From the NCBI GenBank assembly GCA_964019165.1, contig OZ025275.1:11406030-11470029 (forward strand): DNA of 64,000 bases, in the 5' to 3' direction. A program made the position numbers and the translations under genes. The notes below the pieces were generated by a model. It was not told the DNA's origin and ran no database searches. It saw nothing but the letters and a program-made list of their open reading frames with translations. Origin of the DNA: Mastigias papua. Taxonomy: Eukaryota; Cnidaria; Scyphozoa; Rhizostomeae; Mastigiidae. Each line of letters starts with the position of its first letter. Within the stretch, counting starts at the first letter, position 1. Of this stretch, positions 1-9,599 are shown in pieces.

Positions 1-47
1 AGACAGACTGAGGAAAGTTACACAGAACTTTAGTAATTCAGATTTAA

Positions 48-209
48 ACCCTCCTTCAGAGCCGAACATATCCAATAAGAAACAAAGAGAATATAGAGAC
101 CATTCCGTTGGAATCAGACGATGATGATTATGATGATGATAATGAACTTGAAAGCCAGCCACAATATAATTTGCGAGAAAGACAAGCGAGACCTCATTAT
201 CTTTATTAA
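48..209 (+). pseudogene. C-terminal tail of an LTR-element polyprotein (partial)
   Basis: The open frame follows a stop at 45-47 and ends at TAA 207-209. It has an acidic stretch (SDDDDYDDDNE) and then YNLRERQARPHYLY, a tail common downstream of the integrase in Gypsy-type polyproteins. No catalytic domain lies within the window. The upstream stop suggests decay or a frameshift, so it is called a relic. Confidence 0.6.
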
Positions 210-251
210 CTTTCAGAAGAACATTGTGTAAAGTGAACAATTCGTTATTTT

Positions 252-265
252 AAGGGGGGAGGAAT
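252..265 (+). other. Polypurine tract of the LTR element
   Basis: A run of six G inside an A/G-only stretch lies directly 5' of the TGTTG start of the LTR, where the plus-strand primer of reverse transcription is expected. Confidence 0.6.
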
Positions 266-468
266 TGTTGCATGCATATATTTGTTTTGATTGATTGACG
301 TGCAGTTTTGCATGTCATTCATTTGATTCTTTGATGTAAATAATGTATCCTGCTGTTTAGTTTTGAGTACGTTTTCATGTTGTAGAGATTTAGGATGTAT
401 GATTTTGAGAAGATAGTTGTCAAGAAAGAGATTAAGGATCGGAAAACATACATAGCAAAAATACAACA
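266..468 (+). repeat. 3' LTR, 203 bp, TGTTG...CAACA
   Basis: The ends form a perfect 5-bp inverted repeat and are bounded by the polypurine tract on the left and resumed hAT-like sequence on the right. The first five bases after it (CTTGT, 469-473) are the likely target-site duplication. The same five bases, uninterrupted, occur as ACAAG at 43149-43153 in the second hAT-like copy. The matching 5' LTR is outside the window. Confidence 0.7.
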
Positions 469-888
469 CTTGTGATTGGATTGCAACAGTTGAGCATCAG
501 TCAACTAAGATTCTGATTGGCAAGTTTGAACTGAATGTTGCTCACACCAGAGCTTGTGTTGCGCTCAAGAGAAAATTTAAGGACTAGTACATTTGAGGCG
601 ATTCGTCATGATGACAGAAAACAGTTGTTAGCGATAGATCATTCCTGGGTACTACCTCCGAATTTACGTCAGAGTAGCGGGAGGCACACCTTATGGATAC
701 TGTTGTAATTTCCTATTCAATGAATTCATAGCAGATTCCGTCTATATTTATTGAAGGAATAATCTACTTTGTATCGCTTCAATGTAGCAGTTGGATGAAT
801 CATTACTTTTCGAAACTTTTGTGTACACTTTCCCTAAAAATCTGACTGATGCTAGAGCTACGTTCGCTACAGTCTGGATCCGCTCCTG
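469..888. mobile_element. Terminal fragment of a hAT-like (non-autonomous?) DNA transposon
   Basis: About 420 bp is nearly identical (only scattered mismatches) to the reverse complement of 42734-43153. It ends in GTCTGGATCCGCTCCTG, the reverse complement of a CAGGnGCGGATCC-type terminus seen in many hAT-superfamily elements. No transposase is encoded in this piece. The superfamily call is from the terminus only. Confidence 0.55.
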
Positions 889-1035
889 CATAGATAGGAA
901 CACGCGTGTTCTTCAAATCATTTGCCATCAAAAGTCCTTACAATTTTAATTTTAATTATAATTTTAATTTTACTTACAATTTCTTGATTGGCAAGCTCTT
1001 CTTTGTACAGCTCCTCGTGTACCACGAGAAACACC

Positions 1036-1726
1036 TCAGCTACGCCCTCGGCCACGGCGACTGCTATTAGTCCTTGTATAATCCGTGGTGTATGCTGATT
1101 TGGGATTGGCCTTGGAGTTACCGTGAAATCGAGTTTTATTCTTCCAGAAATTGTCTAAGTACTCACTTACTTCCATCATAGACATACCTCTTGTCGGCAG
1201 GTGGGTCATTAAAGAAGGAATTACTGATTCATAAAGTGTAGGTGGTAAGATACCCAATGTTTCCGTTACTTGATCCTTTTCGTCTATGTCTTTCCCAGGT
1301 TGTCGTAGTTGTCCGAAAATCTCCATGCGCTTTTTATTCCATGGAACGGGGTTTTCCCTTTATGTCAAGGTCATTCTAAACAGTTTCAATTTCAAACTGT
1401 AAACATCCATACTCGATGCCGATTCAAAATGTGACACTAAACTATCCGAACAGCCTTAGGATCTGTAGGAAGTACAGGCAAGTACTGAACTACATCCTTA
1501 GAAATTGTAGGCAATATTGCCTTTAAAGCCTTTTTCTCTTTCTTTCGAAATTCAGCGAGTTGTTCAGCATTAGTATCATTTGGAGTTCTTTCCTACCTGT
1601 GACAATATCATAAAGGTCATCAGCGTATAATATGCAAGGCATAATTGTTCGCCATAACGTCCAACTTTCCTCCTTGAAAAGGGACAAGTTCTCCTTATCT
1701 GCTTCTGACATGCTTATTCTCAGCAA
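1036..1726 (-). pseudogene. Copia-type gag, decayed
   Basis: Two open stretches (1726-1523 and 1326-1036) together give the Copia gag-like fold: an aromatic-rich start with SWTLW, then LYDIVTGRK, a middle segment with ILPTISKDVVQYL in the stop-containing gap, then TETLGILPPTLYESVIPSL with a basic tail. Known Copia gags carry the same order. At least two frame disruptions separate the pieces, and the CCHC knuckle is missing. It encodes no functional protein as it stands. Confidence 0.65.
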
Positions 1727-1839
1727 ACTAATTGATCTCCTTCTGTCACTAGAAGAGCTATAACATCGATAACTTAACGTGTCCTATAAGACCCTGGAAG
1801 TGCCTAAAGCGGCCTTCTAATTGTCTGTTTGATGTATGT

Positions 1840-1853
1840 CTGGGCCTATAACC
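1840..1853 (-). other. Copia primer-binding site (half-tRNA-iMet type)
   Basis: On the minus strand it reads GGTTATAGGCCCAG, one base different from GGTTATGGGCCCAG in the complete Copia here. Copia elements are known to prime from a half-molecule of initiator tRNA-Met using this kind of site. Confidence 0.6.
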
Positions 1854-2215
1854 TATTAATATTCTCGGATTAGAGAAACATATTCACGAACCACGACTTT
1901 GTGTTGAGAACCAAACCAAAACATCAATTCAACATAACAATAAAGTAACAGCTAAAGCGAAGACTATAAACTAGAAGCAGGGATCGAAGTTAATACATAG
2001 CAACTATACCAGTCTAGACAGGACTGTTTGCTTTCTTTTGCCATACAGGGAACCAAAGCTTGCTATAGCAATAGTAATAGTACTTTGTGTTCCTTTTTGC
2101 GTTCCGCATTTTGTTTCATAATCTCTTTCGCTGCTGCATCTTGTTGTCGAAGGGCTTCATTTTTCGGCGTTTCTGTTTACTTTTGTAAATCAAAATATGC
2201 CAACATTTTTGCTAG

Positions 2216-2960
2216 TTAACGATTCTTTCAATTTCCCAGAGGCTATTTGATGCTCAGAATTCCATGTCCATGTTGTTGACTTTTTCTTCAAATCGCGAAG
2301 AGGGGCTGCAGTAGTGGCGAAATCTCTGATGAAGCGAGAGATGTAGTTTACGAGACCAAGAAACGAGCGAAGTTTACCAACAGTTTGAGGGATCGGCGCA
2401 TCTTTGACAGCTTATAACTTTTTCGTCAGCTTTCATTCCATCCATGTGCTAAAAATGTGTACCCACAAAAGTTGAGATTTGCTTTGTTAAAAACACACTT
2501 TGAGCGATTCAATGTAAGTGTCTTCTCCAATAGTCTCTGAAAAACATTGCACAGTGCTGTATCATGCTCTTGCTGAGTTTTGCCATAAACAATAATATCG
2601 CCACTCAGGTTTCTGTACATGGAATACCAGCAAGGGCCTTTTGAAACTGGTATTAAAATATTTCCGCAGCTGATGAAATTCCGAAAGCAAGTCGTTGATA
2701 CCGATAAAGACCACGATGTGTAGGAAAAGTAGTGATTCCACGTCGAGTTGATGATAGACTTTGTTTAAGTCTAACTTTGAGAACACACTGGCACCACTGA
2801 GGTCTTGCAAAATCTCTTCAATGGTTGGTATTGGATGTCGTTCACGTTGTTTAGCCTTTTTTGCATGTCGCATATTGATACATACTCGCACTTCGTCAAG
2901 ATTTTTCAGATTTCGGAAATACCATGAACGGACTGGCCCATGGTGTAGCAACTAACTAGG
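2216..2960 (-). pseudogene. Gypsy reverse transcriptase, broken
   Basis: The pieces, in three frames, show an ordered Gypsy RT: RERHPIPTIEEILQDL and VFSKLDLNKVYHQL (fingers/palm start), GDIIVYGKTQQEHD (the region that normally carries the YxDD-type catalytic box, here degenerate), LTLNRSKCVF, then the connection segment with GKLRSFLGLVNYISRF near 2330. Several frameshifts and stops separate them. The last recognisable piece (around 2175-2220) reads SKNVLAYFDLQK. No working enzyme is encoded. Confidence 0.75.
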
Positions 2961-3005
2961 GCTCTATTATGTCATGTTACTCTAGTTCATCAAGAGCGTT
3001 GTCCA

Positions 3006-3194
3006 TATTAGAATATAAGATAGGCCGAAGAAACACACACAACGTAGCTGAACATAACACGAATTGAATAACGGAACAAAAACAGCAGTAATTAAATTCT
3101 AGTAATAGCGCACAGCATCTTAATAGCGATAGTAAGTCAGTGATGTCCGTGATGTCTATCAAATCAATGTGAATCATAATCTCGTTTCCTAATA
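3006..3194 (-). repeat. Copia 3' LTR (189 bp)
   Basis: It matches 7329-7517 apart from about two substitutions. The ends are a 6-bp inverted repeat (TATTAG/CTAATA), unusual in not being TG...CA. The external flank is GTCCA (3001-3005). Confidence 0.9.
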
Positions 3195-3235
3195 CTCCAA
3201 CTTGATGAATCTTGATTTGAAACAATTATAACTAG

Positions 3236-3679
3236 TTAATGACAGTCTTGCACGCCTATTAGTGTTCGCAGCTCTTCGAATCTTGTCTTTGGTAAGGCTT
3301 TTGTAAACACGTCTGCTAACATTATCTCTGACGGACAATATTCAAGTTGCAAACGTCCTTTCTCTGTAGCATCTCTAACATAATGATATTTAATATCAAT
3401 GTGCTTGGTTCTAGGATGACTCTTTGCATTCTTTGATAAGGCAATCGCTCCTTGATTATCTTCATATATGGTTGTAGGGTGTAATTGCTTGTACCCTACA
3501 CTTGCAAGGAGATTTCTCAGCCATATTGTTTCTTGTGCAGCCAAACATGAAGAAACATACTCAGCTTCAGTGGAAGACAATGCAACTATAGTTTGCTTCT
3601 TTGTTTTCCACGAAACAGTTGCATTACCTAGCTGAAAGATATAACCTGATGTAGACGTGTAGTTACATCGCCTGCCCAA
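3236..3679 (-). pseudogene. Copia RNase H and polyprotein C-terminus (frame-shifted from pol)
   Basis: It contains the Copia RNase H signatures: SGYIFQLGNATVSWKTKKQ, SSTEAEYVSSCLAAQETIWL, EDNQGAIALSKN and HPRTKHIDIKYHYVRD, ending with ADVFTKALPKTRFEELRTL as Copia polyproteins do. The segment joining it to the RT (3784 to about 3670) is open in the pol frame apart from the TGA at 3784, and reads into RNase H only after a one-base shift near 3665. Confidence 0.85.
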
Positions 3680-3783
3680 TCAGCATCCGCAAATCCTTGA
3701 ATGCTGATATCTGCTTTATCTTTCGCCTCGAACTTTAAGCCATAATGTAACGTTCCTTTTAAATAGCGCAGGATTCTCTTCAC

Positions 3784-6774
3784 TCATTGAAAATGAACTT
3801 GTCCCGGAAAAGACATGAATTGGCTAAGTACTCCCACTGCATATGATATGTCCGGCCTTGTAGCAATTGCAGCATAAGTCAGAGATCCTATTGCGGCTTG
3901 ATATTCCTTTTGACTTGTTGTATTTTCTCCGTCCTTTAACTTTTCAAATCTTTTTCCTATTTCCATTGGAGTCGACACTGGCTTACATTCGAACATTTGG
4001 AATCTTTTCAACACATTTTCTAAGTAGGCTCTTTGATTGATCTTTAGAATCTTTGAAGCTCTATCTCTTGTGATCGACATACCAAGACAATAGTGGATTT
4101 CACCCCTATCTTCCATTTCGAACCTTTCTTTCATCAAACTCTTCTCTTTCTCTAGCATTGTTGTGTCATTTGTTGCTAAGACCATATCATCAACATATAA
4201 TGCTATTATCATTAAACACTCTTTCTTTCCATCTTTATTTTCTGTTTTAAAGTACACACATGGATCAGCATTGCTCTGCACATATCCAGACTCTTTCAAG
4301 AAACTGTCAATTGTGATATTCCAGCATCTTGCTGACTGTTTCAGTCCATAAAGACTCTTTCTTAATCTGCAAACCAAATCTGTCTGATCTTTATCTACAT
4401 ACCCCTCCGGCTGTTCCATATAGATCTCACGCTCTAGATCTCCGTTGAGGTAGGCAGTTTTAACATCCATTTGGTGGACTTCTAAGTTAAGTTGGTTTGC
4501 AACAGCCAATATCGATCTTATAGAACTATACCTTGCTACAGGAGCAAATGTATCATCATAGTCCTCTCCTTCTTCTTGAGAGTAACCTTGGGCTACTAAC
4601 CGAGCTTTATATCGATCTACAGAGCCATTTGCCTTGCGCTTCACTTTAAAAACCCATTTGCAAGTAATCACGTTTTTATCTTTAGGTCGTTTGACTAGCT
4701 CCCAAGTATTATTCTTTAAGAATGACTGATACTCATCTTCCACAGCTTCCTTCCAGTACTTTGAACTCTTGCTATTGAAGGCTTCATTCAGGTTCTTTGG
4801 CTCATCTTCAGCTGAAATTGCCACAGAAGCATAATTCCACCAATCGCCAACTACTGCACCAAGACGATCAGGAGCAATAGTTTGACGTTGTGATCTTCGG
4901 ACTATGACATCTGGCTGGTTGTTCTGTGCCTCGTTATCTTCAATAGGACGTTCTTGTCCTCCTTCATGAATAGTTTCTGGATCTCTGTCATCAAAATACA
5001 CAACATCATCTGTCTCTGATTTCTCAATGAATAAAGGTCGCTCTTTAATTCCTGTCTCTTTAGCAAGCTCACTGTTTCCAAATCTACTTTCTAGGAATAT
5101 TGCATCGCGACTTAGCAGCATCTTGTGTGTGTCGGGGTTGTAAAATTTGTACCCCTTACTCTTTTGCGAATAACCAACAAAGATACACTTGATCGCTTTC
5201 TTGTCCAACTTACTTCTTTTTTGTTCTGGCACCTGGACATATGAGTTACAGCCAAACACCTTTAAATGACCAATTTCTGGTTTCCTTTTGTGAATGCATT
5301 CATAAGGTGTTCTGTCCTTGAGTTGAACTGTTGGGCTTTGATTTCGCAAGTAAGCTGCCGTGGATACAGCTTCAGCCCAGAACCTTAATGGCAACCCAGC
5401 ATGGTGTAGCATAGATCGAACAGCTTCCAATAATGTCCGATTCATGCGTTCGACAACACCATTCTGTTGTGGAGTATACGGAATAGTAGTTTCCCTTTTA
5501 ATTCCATGACTTTGACAATACTCAGTAAATTCTCTTGATTCATATTCACCTCCATTGTCTGATCTCAACACCTTTATTCGATGTTCTGTAAGGTTCTCCA
5601 TTAAACTTACAAACTCTTTGAATTTACTAAGAACTTCACTCTTATTCTTAATCATGTAGACAGTGACGTACCTTGAGTAATCATCGATAAAGGAAACAAA
5701 ATAGCGTGAACCACCAATCGATTCAACATTCATAGGCCCACATACATCAGTATGTATGAGCTCCAATAGTTGACTACTTCTGTGATTGCTCTTCTTGGGA
5801 AATGGGAGGCGGTTTAGCTTGCCCATTGCACATCCCTCACAATCAACATTCAATTCATCCTTCGGATCAAATGCTAGTCCATCAACCATTGACTTTCCTT
5901 TCAAGAGTTTCAGGTTGTCATATCCTAAATGGCCATAACGAAAGTGCCACATCTGCAATGAGTTTACATTTCCATTACACGAACCAAAGCAGGATTTATG
6001 TGCTGGTTCAGTATTCAACTTAAATAGTTTGCCTTCCTTATGACCAATGGTGTAATGTTTGTCTTTAACGATTAACTCGCATAACTGCCCCTTGAATTGT
6101 ACACTGGCACCTTTTTCTGTCATTACTGGTAAAGACAATAATTTGTTTTGAATTTTAGGCACAAATAGCACATCGCTTAGAAACAACTCCACTCTTTCTG
6201 TTCCATCGTAAATTGAGAAGCGGAGACTTCCTTTACCATAGGCCAGTAATATGCTGTTGTCAGCTAACTTTACTCTCCGTGGATCTTTAAATTCAACATA
6301 ATCACGCAACCCCTTCTTTTCGAATGTCATGTGCTGTGAAGCACCTGAATCAATCCACCATTCGTCATACTCAGGCAAGCCATGATCAGTAACCAACGCA
6401 ATCTCTGGATTGTCATAATCATCAGGACTTTTGATACTCTCAATTCTGTGTGCAGCTGCTTGATTATGATGCTGTTTTTCGTTTGCTTTCCTTTTAAAGC
6501 AATCTTTAGCAAAATGACCCTTTCTTTTGCAATAGTGACATTTAAATTTCTTCATGTCGCCAGGTTTTCTCTCAGTTGCATTCCTGCTAAACAGTGCATC
6601 CTGGGAAATATCACTCCCTACCTTTCCAGTACTTTCCCTTTGCATCTTGTCAAACTCATGAAGCAACCTGTCGTGCACATAATCCCATGTCAATTTTTCC
6701 TCAGCTATCGTTTCCAGAGCTGTTATCAAAAAATTGTAATCATCTGGTAGACTACTAATCAGGATAATGACCAA
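3784..6774 (-). CDS. Copia pol: gag end, CCHC knuckle, protease, integrase, RT
   Basis: This 996-codon frame holds in order: the end of gag; a CCHC knuckle at residues 79-92 (CHYCKRKGHFAKDC); the protease DSG at 142-144; the integrase HHCC (MWHFRYGHLG, CEGCAMGKL) with D343, D406 and E442 as the probable catalytic triad; and RT with the YVDD box at 860-863. It would act in the virus-like particle to cut, copy and integrate the element. A TAG lies just upstream (6778-6780) separating it from gag, and a TGA ends it early at 3784, where a Trp codon is likely ancestral. The first Met here is probably not a natural start. Confidence 0.9.
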   Translation of the reverse strand: MVIILISSLPDDYNFLITALETIAEEKLTWDYVHDRLLHEFDKMQRESTGKVGSDISQDALFSRNATERKPGDMKKFKCHYCKRKGHFAKDCFKRKANEKQHHNQAAAHRIESIKSPDDYDNPEIALVTDHGLPEYDEWWIDSGASQHMTFEKKGLRDYVEFKDPRRVKLADNSILLAYGKGSLRFSIYDGTERVELFLSDVLFVPKIQNKLLSLPVMTEKGASVQFKGQLCELIVKDKHYTIGHKEGKLFKLNTEPAHKSCFGSCNGNVNSLQMWHFRYGHLGYDNLKLLKGKSMVDGLAFDPKDELNVDCEGCAMGKLNRLPFPKKSNHRSSQLLELIHTDVCGPMNVESIGGSRYFVSFIDDYSRYVTVYMIKNKSEVLSKFKEFVSLMENLTEHRIKVLRSDNGGEYESREFTEYCQSHGIKRETTIPYTPQQNGVVERMNRTLLEAVRSMLHHAGLPLRFWAEAVSTAAYLRNQSPTVQLKDRTPYECIHKRKPEIGHLKVFGCNSYVQVPEQKRSKLDKKAIKCIFVGYSQKSKGYKFYNPDTHKMLLSRDAIFLESRFGNSELAKETGIKERPLFIEKSETDDVVYFDDRDPETIHEGGQERPIEDNEAQNNQPDVIVRRSQRQTIAPDRLGAVVGDWWNYASVAISAEDEPKNLNEAFNSKSSKYWKEAVEDEYQSFLKNNTWELVKRPKDKNVITCKWVFKVKRKANGSVDRYKARLVAQGYSQEEGEDYDDTFAPVARYSSIRSILAVANQLNLEVHQMDVKTAYLNGDLEREIYMEQPEGYVDKDQTDLVCRLRKSLYGLKQSARCWNITIDSFLKESGYVQSNADPCVYFKTENKDGKKECLMIIALYVDDMVLATNDTTMLEKEKSLMKERFEMEDRGEIHYCLGMSITRDRASKILKINQRAYLENVLKRFQMFECKPVSTPMEIGKRFEKLKDGENTTSQKEYQAAIGSLTYAAIATRPDISYAVGVLSQFMSFPGQVHFQ

Positions 6775-6848
6775 ATCCTATTCTGCTACAGCATCTCCCA
6801 CTGCCTCTAAATGCTCTGAGAGTGTTTTCATATAGTTAATGTGATCTA

Positions 6849-7271
6849 TCATTTTTGTTCCTCTTTCCATGCGAGCTGCGTACAGCTTTCTTCTATAGAA
6901 GATCTTCGAGACAACGACTTCTCTTCAAAGTGTTTTTCCAAGTTTTCCCATGCTTCTTTAGCACTTTCGGCGGACCTTACGTAAATCTGCAAATTTGTAG
7001 CCACTGATAAACAGACCGTAGCGAGGGCAAGGTTTTCGCGTTTCCTGAATTTTCTCTGTTCTTCAGCCGACGCATCAGCAGGCAAGGTCTCTGCACCAGT
7101 AACTATTTCCCAAAGATCTTTTCCAATTAAACACATTTTCATCTGGAATTTCCAGTGATGGTAGTTATCACCAGTTAGCTTTTCAACTTTAAAACCAACG
7201 TCGTCAGTAGCCATCGTGGTATTTCGATGCGACCCACTAAAACAACTTCTGGCATACACTGCGACTTTCAA
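6849..7271 (-). CDS. Copia gag N-terminus
   Basis: It begins 44 bases inside the primer-binding site and shows the Copia gag N-terminal pattern: KLTGDNYHHWKFQMKMCL, then LWEIVTGAE, then LALATVCLSVA and AWENLEKHFEEKSLSRR. The last 14 or so codons of this frame are off-register; a one-base change near 6900 restores a reading (KLYAARMERGTKM) that continues to the TAG at 6778-6780. Gag normally coats the RNA in the particle. MATDDVG, a few codons further in, is the more typical start. Confidence 0.85.
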   Translation of the reverse strand: MKVAVYARSCFSGSHRNTTMATDDVGFKVEKLTGDNYHHWKFQMKMCLIGKDLWEIVTGAETLPADASAEEQRKFRKRENLALATVCLSVATNLQIYVRSAESAKEAWENLEKHFEEKSLSRRSSIEESCTQLAWKEEQK

Positions 7272-7314
7272 GTTTTTATCTAATCACGACATCCAGACAA
7301 AATGATAACGTATT

Positions 7315-7328
7315 CTGGGCCCATAACC
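7315..7328 (-). other. Copia primer-binding site
   Basis: Minus-strand GGTTATGGGCCCAG directly follows the 5' LTR end at 7329. It matches the half-initiator-tRNA priming site of Copia elements. Confidence 0.8.
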
Positions 7329-7517
7329 TATTAGAATATAAGATAGGCCGAAGAAACACACACAACGTAGCTGAACATAACACGAATTGAATAACGGAAC
7401 AAAAACAGCAGTAATTAAATTCTAGCAATAGCGCACAGCATCTTAACAGCGATAGTAAGTCAGTGATGTCCGTGATGTCTATCAAATCAATGTGAATCAT
7501 AATCTCGTTTCCTAATA
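7329..7517 (-). repeat. Copia 5' LTR (189 bp)
   Basis: Near-identical partner of 3006-3194, followed on its outer side by the GTCCA duplication (7518-7522). Confidence 0.9.
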
Positions 7518-7522
7518 GTCCA

Positions 7523-8945
7523 AAGCTTTCCGAAAGTGAAATGGGATTCGACGAGCAGGCTGGGCTAACGGGGCACATTGTCATCAATGCGAAGCTTGAT
7601 TGATGTAACTTTGAGTTTCCTGAGTTTTATTTGAGTTTGAGTTGTTGATTACCTTTATGAGAACGGTTCTGTTCTATCTTTGTTGGTGGTGTTAACTGAT
7701 ATTGACCAATGCTCGCATGGTGCACTGTGTCGATGTTGACATGTAATAGCTTCAACTCAGTGGCAGTTTTGAAACTTAATTATTTCCCTTGGAGTTGGCT
7801 GTAACGTAAAAGGTGATACGTGCAATGACGGCATTTTTGGTGCTAATCTGTGAAGTAAATTTATCAGCAATGGCTAAGGGCGCATCTGAAATCTGAAGCA
7901 TATAAAAATACCTTGGTGCTTGAAGACTGCAACGTGATTAATGGGTTGGTCCCTTTGATCTTTCCGAAGGTTGTTTTATCCAAAATATTGATGCTTGAAC
8001 CAGAGTCAATAAGTGCATCAACAGGGCAGTTTGCAATTGTACTAACAGCTTTAGGTAACTGTGGAAATGCACCAACATCAAATATTACTTCTGTCTCTTG
8101 ATCTGAGGAATCTGATAGACTATCCATTTGCTTTGCAATAGGTCCTCCTACCGAATGAACTTTTTGACACTGTTATGGTTGTGGAACTGGCTGAGTTGTG
8201 TAGTGAGACTTAACTTAGAACTCCTACACACTTTTGCAAAATGATTCAGCTTGTTGCACGATCGGCATCTCTGTCCTTGGGCTGGGCAAGGGGTTGTTAT
8301 GTGTATGTGGATATTTCTCTCCACAATTAAAACAGGTTTCTTGCTTGTGCTGTGGGCATCGGGGAGGACCAAATTTTGCATTCGTGGGTTGAAGTTTGAC
8401 TGCATCAATTTGTAGCTTGGCTACATTGTTAATCCCCTTTTCAATGCCAGTAGCTTGATCTTCCCAAAGTTCGATTGAACGTCCAAAGACAAGAAGTTCT
8501 GGTATTGTTAGCTTTAGTTCTCGCAGGGCTTGACGACGAACTCCTTTCAACGAGCACCCCGAAGCAATTTGTGACTTTACTTCAGCATCCTTATCATGAA
8601 ACTGAAAATATGTCGCTAGGTGTTGTAGCCTAGTATGGTAAGTGCCAGAGCTTCACCTACTTGTTGAGTTGCTTGGCGAAAGGTATACTTTTCGTACTCT
8701 TAGTTCTTTTGTGGCTGGAAATATGCTTTCATTGCGGCAATCGCTTTCTTGTAGTCTTCGGCCTCTCCTGTCTCCGGCAAAGTTTTGAGCGCTCTGTAGA
8801 CATCTTCCCCACTAAAATGAAGAAGTAAAGCTCTCTGGCAGGTAGGATCTGTGATATCCATAGCAAGTAAGAAATTGTTTTATCGTTCGACATATTCCGC
8901 CCATCGCTGACCAAAAATAGACGGGTCACCAGGAACATCAAATGA
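7523..8945 (-). pseudogene. Gypsy gag and retropepsin, broken
   Basis: From right to left: a gag-like stretch; a region with two zinc knuckles now in different frames (CFNCGEKYPHTH near 8320-8350, CRSCNKLNHFAKVC near 8230-8270); then a retropepsin with the active-site box DALIDSGSSINILD (7990-8030). Downstream the linker is full of stops. Pieces overlap in shifted frames, showing several indels. It is the N-terminal half of the element that Copia later split. Confidence 0.7.
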
Positions 8946-9015
8946 CGGAAAAGAAAGTGGTGCTACGGAAGACAAGATAAGTGTGTTTTGCAGATTTCTT
9001 TATATTCGTCTCCAA

Positions 9016-9500
9016 TGTAATATCTTTGTGTGGCTCTTTGTATGTATAGGAAGGTGAGTTTGTGTTTTCTATAGACTGCTATTCGTTCTGTGACATCCTT
9101 CATTGATCAGCTGTTGGCATGTATCTTTATTTAATGTGCAGAGAACATGTAGGCAGAGAAGGAGACGATGTTGTTGACGGTACTCTGACTCTATTCCGAC
9201 TGACTCTGCAGAAAATGAGATCCAAAATTAGCTTCACTGTAAACACGTGGGCAATTTAACGGAAGGACATGTTAGTTGTAAAGTAGAGATGAATAGAAGT
9301 AAACAAGGGAGATGGCAAGATGACGTTACGCAGAGGTTCTTTGTTTACGCTGAATTAGAGGTGTGAATATAAGACTGGTCAGGTTTTTTGGAAATGGAAT
9401 GAGGATAAATGGGTTAGAAGGAAAAGTTGTCGAGATAGAAAATGGCCTAAGCTACTATGTGTAAGTTCACTACGTATGTATAACTGCTAGTTTTACAACA
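9016..9500 (-). repeat. 5' LTR of the Gypsy relic (about 485 bp)
   Basis: On the minus strand it starts TGTTGTAAAAC and ends ATATTACA, two bases before TTGGAGACG, a plausible primer-binding site in front of gag. A diverged copy lies at about 35731-36243, sharing for instance GTTGTTGACGGTACTCTGAC and TTCTGTGACATCCTTC. Two much weaker relatives lie near 63250-63700 and 44916-45010 in the opposite orientation. No second LTR of this element is present on its 3' side. Confidence 0.6.
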
Positions 9501-9599
9501 GAGGTAGAAACAAGTGTGTTCTTCAAATCATTCGCCATCAAAAGTCCTTTTAATTTTTATTAGTCAATCCCATGATTCCATGGACCACGTAATTGCACT

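Larger units (their letters stand above)
1..468 (+). mobile_element. 3' end of a Ty3/Gypsy-type LTR retrotransposon, running off the left edge
   Basis: Three parts appear in canonical order: the end of a polyprotein frame (stop at 207-209), a purine-rich tract with AGGGGGGAGGA, and a terminal repeat that starts TGTTG and ends CAACA. The element has landed inside a hAT-like repeat: from 469 on, the sequence matches the reverse complement of 43153-42734, and that second copy is not interrupted at the same point. The 5' part and 5' LTR lie outside the window. Assignment to Gypsy rests on the typical tail of the polyprotein and on general layout; BEL/Pao is possible. Confidence 0.75.
1030..2040 (-). 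mobile_element. Relic of a Ty1/Copia element: leader, primer-binding site and gag
   Basis: Reading the minus strand, a probable LTR end near 1854 is followed by a primer-binding site (1840-1853), a roughly 100-bp leader and a broken gag. There is no protease, integrase or RT; the relic stops shortly before the hAT-like fragment. It is a different and older copy from the complete Copia at 3006-7517. The upstream LTR limit (up to about 2040) is a guess. Confidence 0.6.
3001..7522 (-). mobile_element. Structurally complete Ty1/Copia retrotransposon with 5-bp target duplication
   Basis: The element proper is 3006-7517 (4512 bp). It has 189-bp LTRs that differ by about two bases, starts TATTAG and ends CTAATA on its own strand, and is flanked by GTCCA at 3001-3005 and 7518-7522. 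The primer-binding site abuts the 5' LTR and a purine-rich segment precedes the 3' LTR. Gag, CCHC, protease, integrase, RT and RNase H occur in the Copia order. Four lesions break the frame: a shift near 6900, TAG at 6778-6780, TGA at 3784-3786 and a shift near 3665. It is therefore a young but apparently non-autonomous copy. Confidence 0.93.
2170..9500 (-). mobile_element. Decayed Ty3/Gypsy retrotransposon split by a nested Copia insertion
   Basis: On the minus strand the order is LTR (9500-9016), gag with zinc knuckles (about 8941-8148), retropepsin (8127-7864), protease-RT linker, then RT (2960-2216). Copia (3006-7517 plus 5-bp duplications) sits in the linker. On the two sides of Copia the Gypsy frame continues: RRIPFHFRKALD ends one side and NALDELE begins the other. 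RNase H, integrase and the 3' LTR are not found; the copy seems truncated near 2170, where the older Copia relic begins. Confidence 0.75.
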
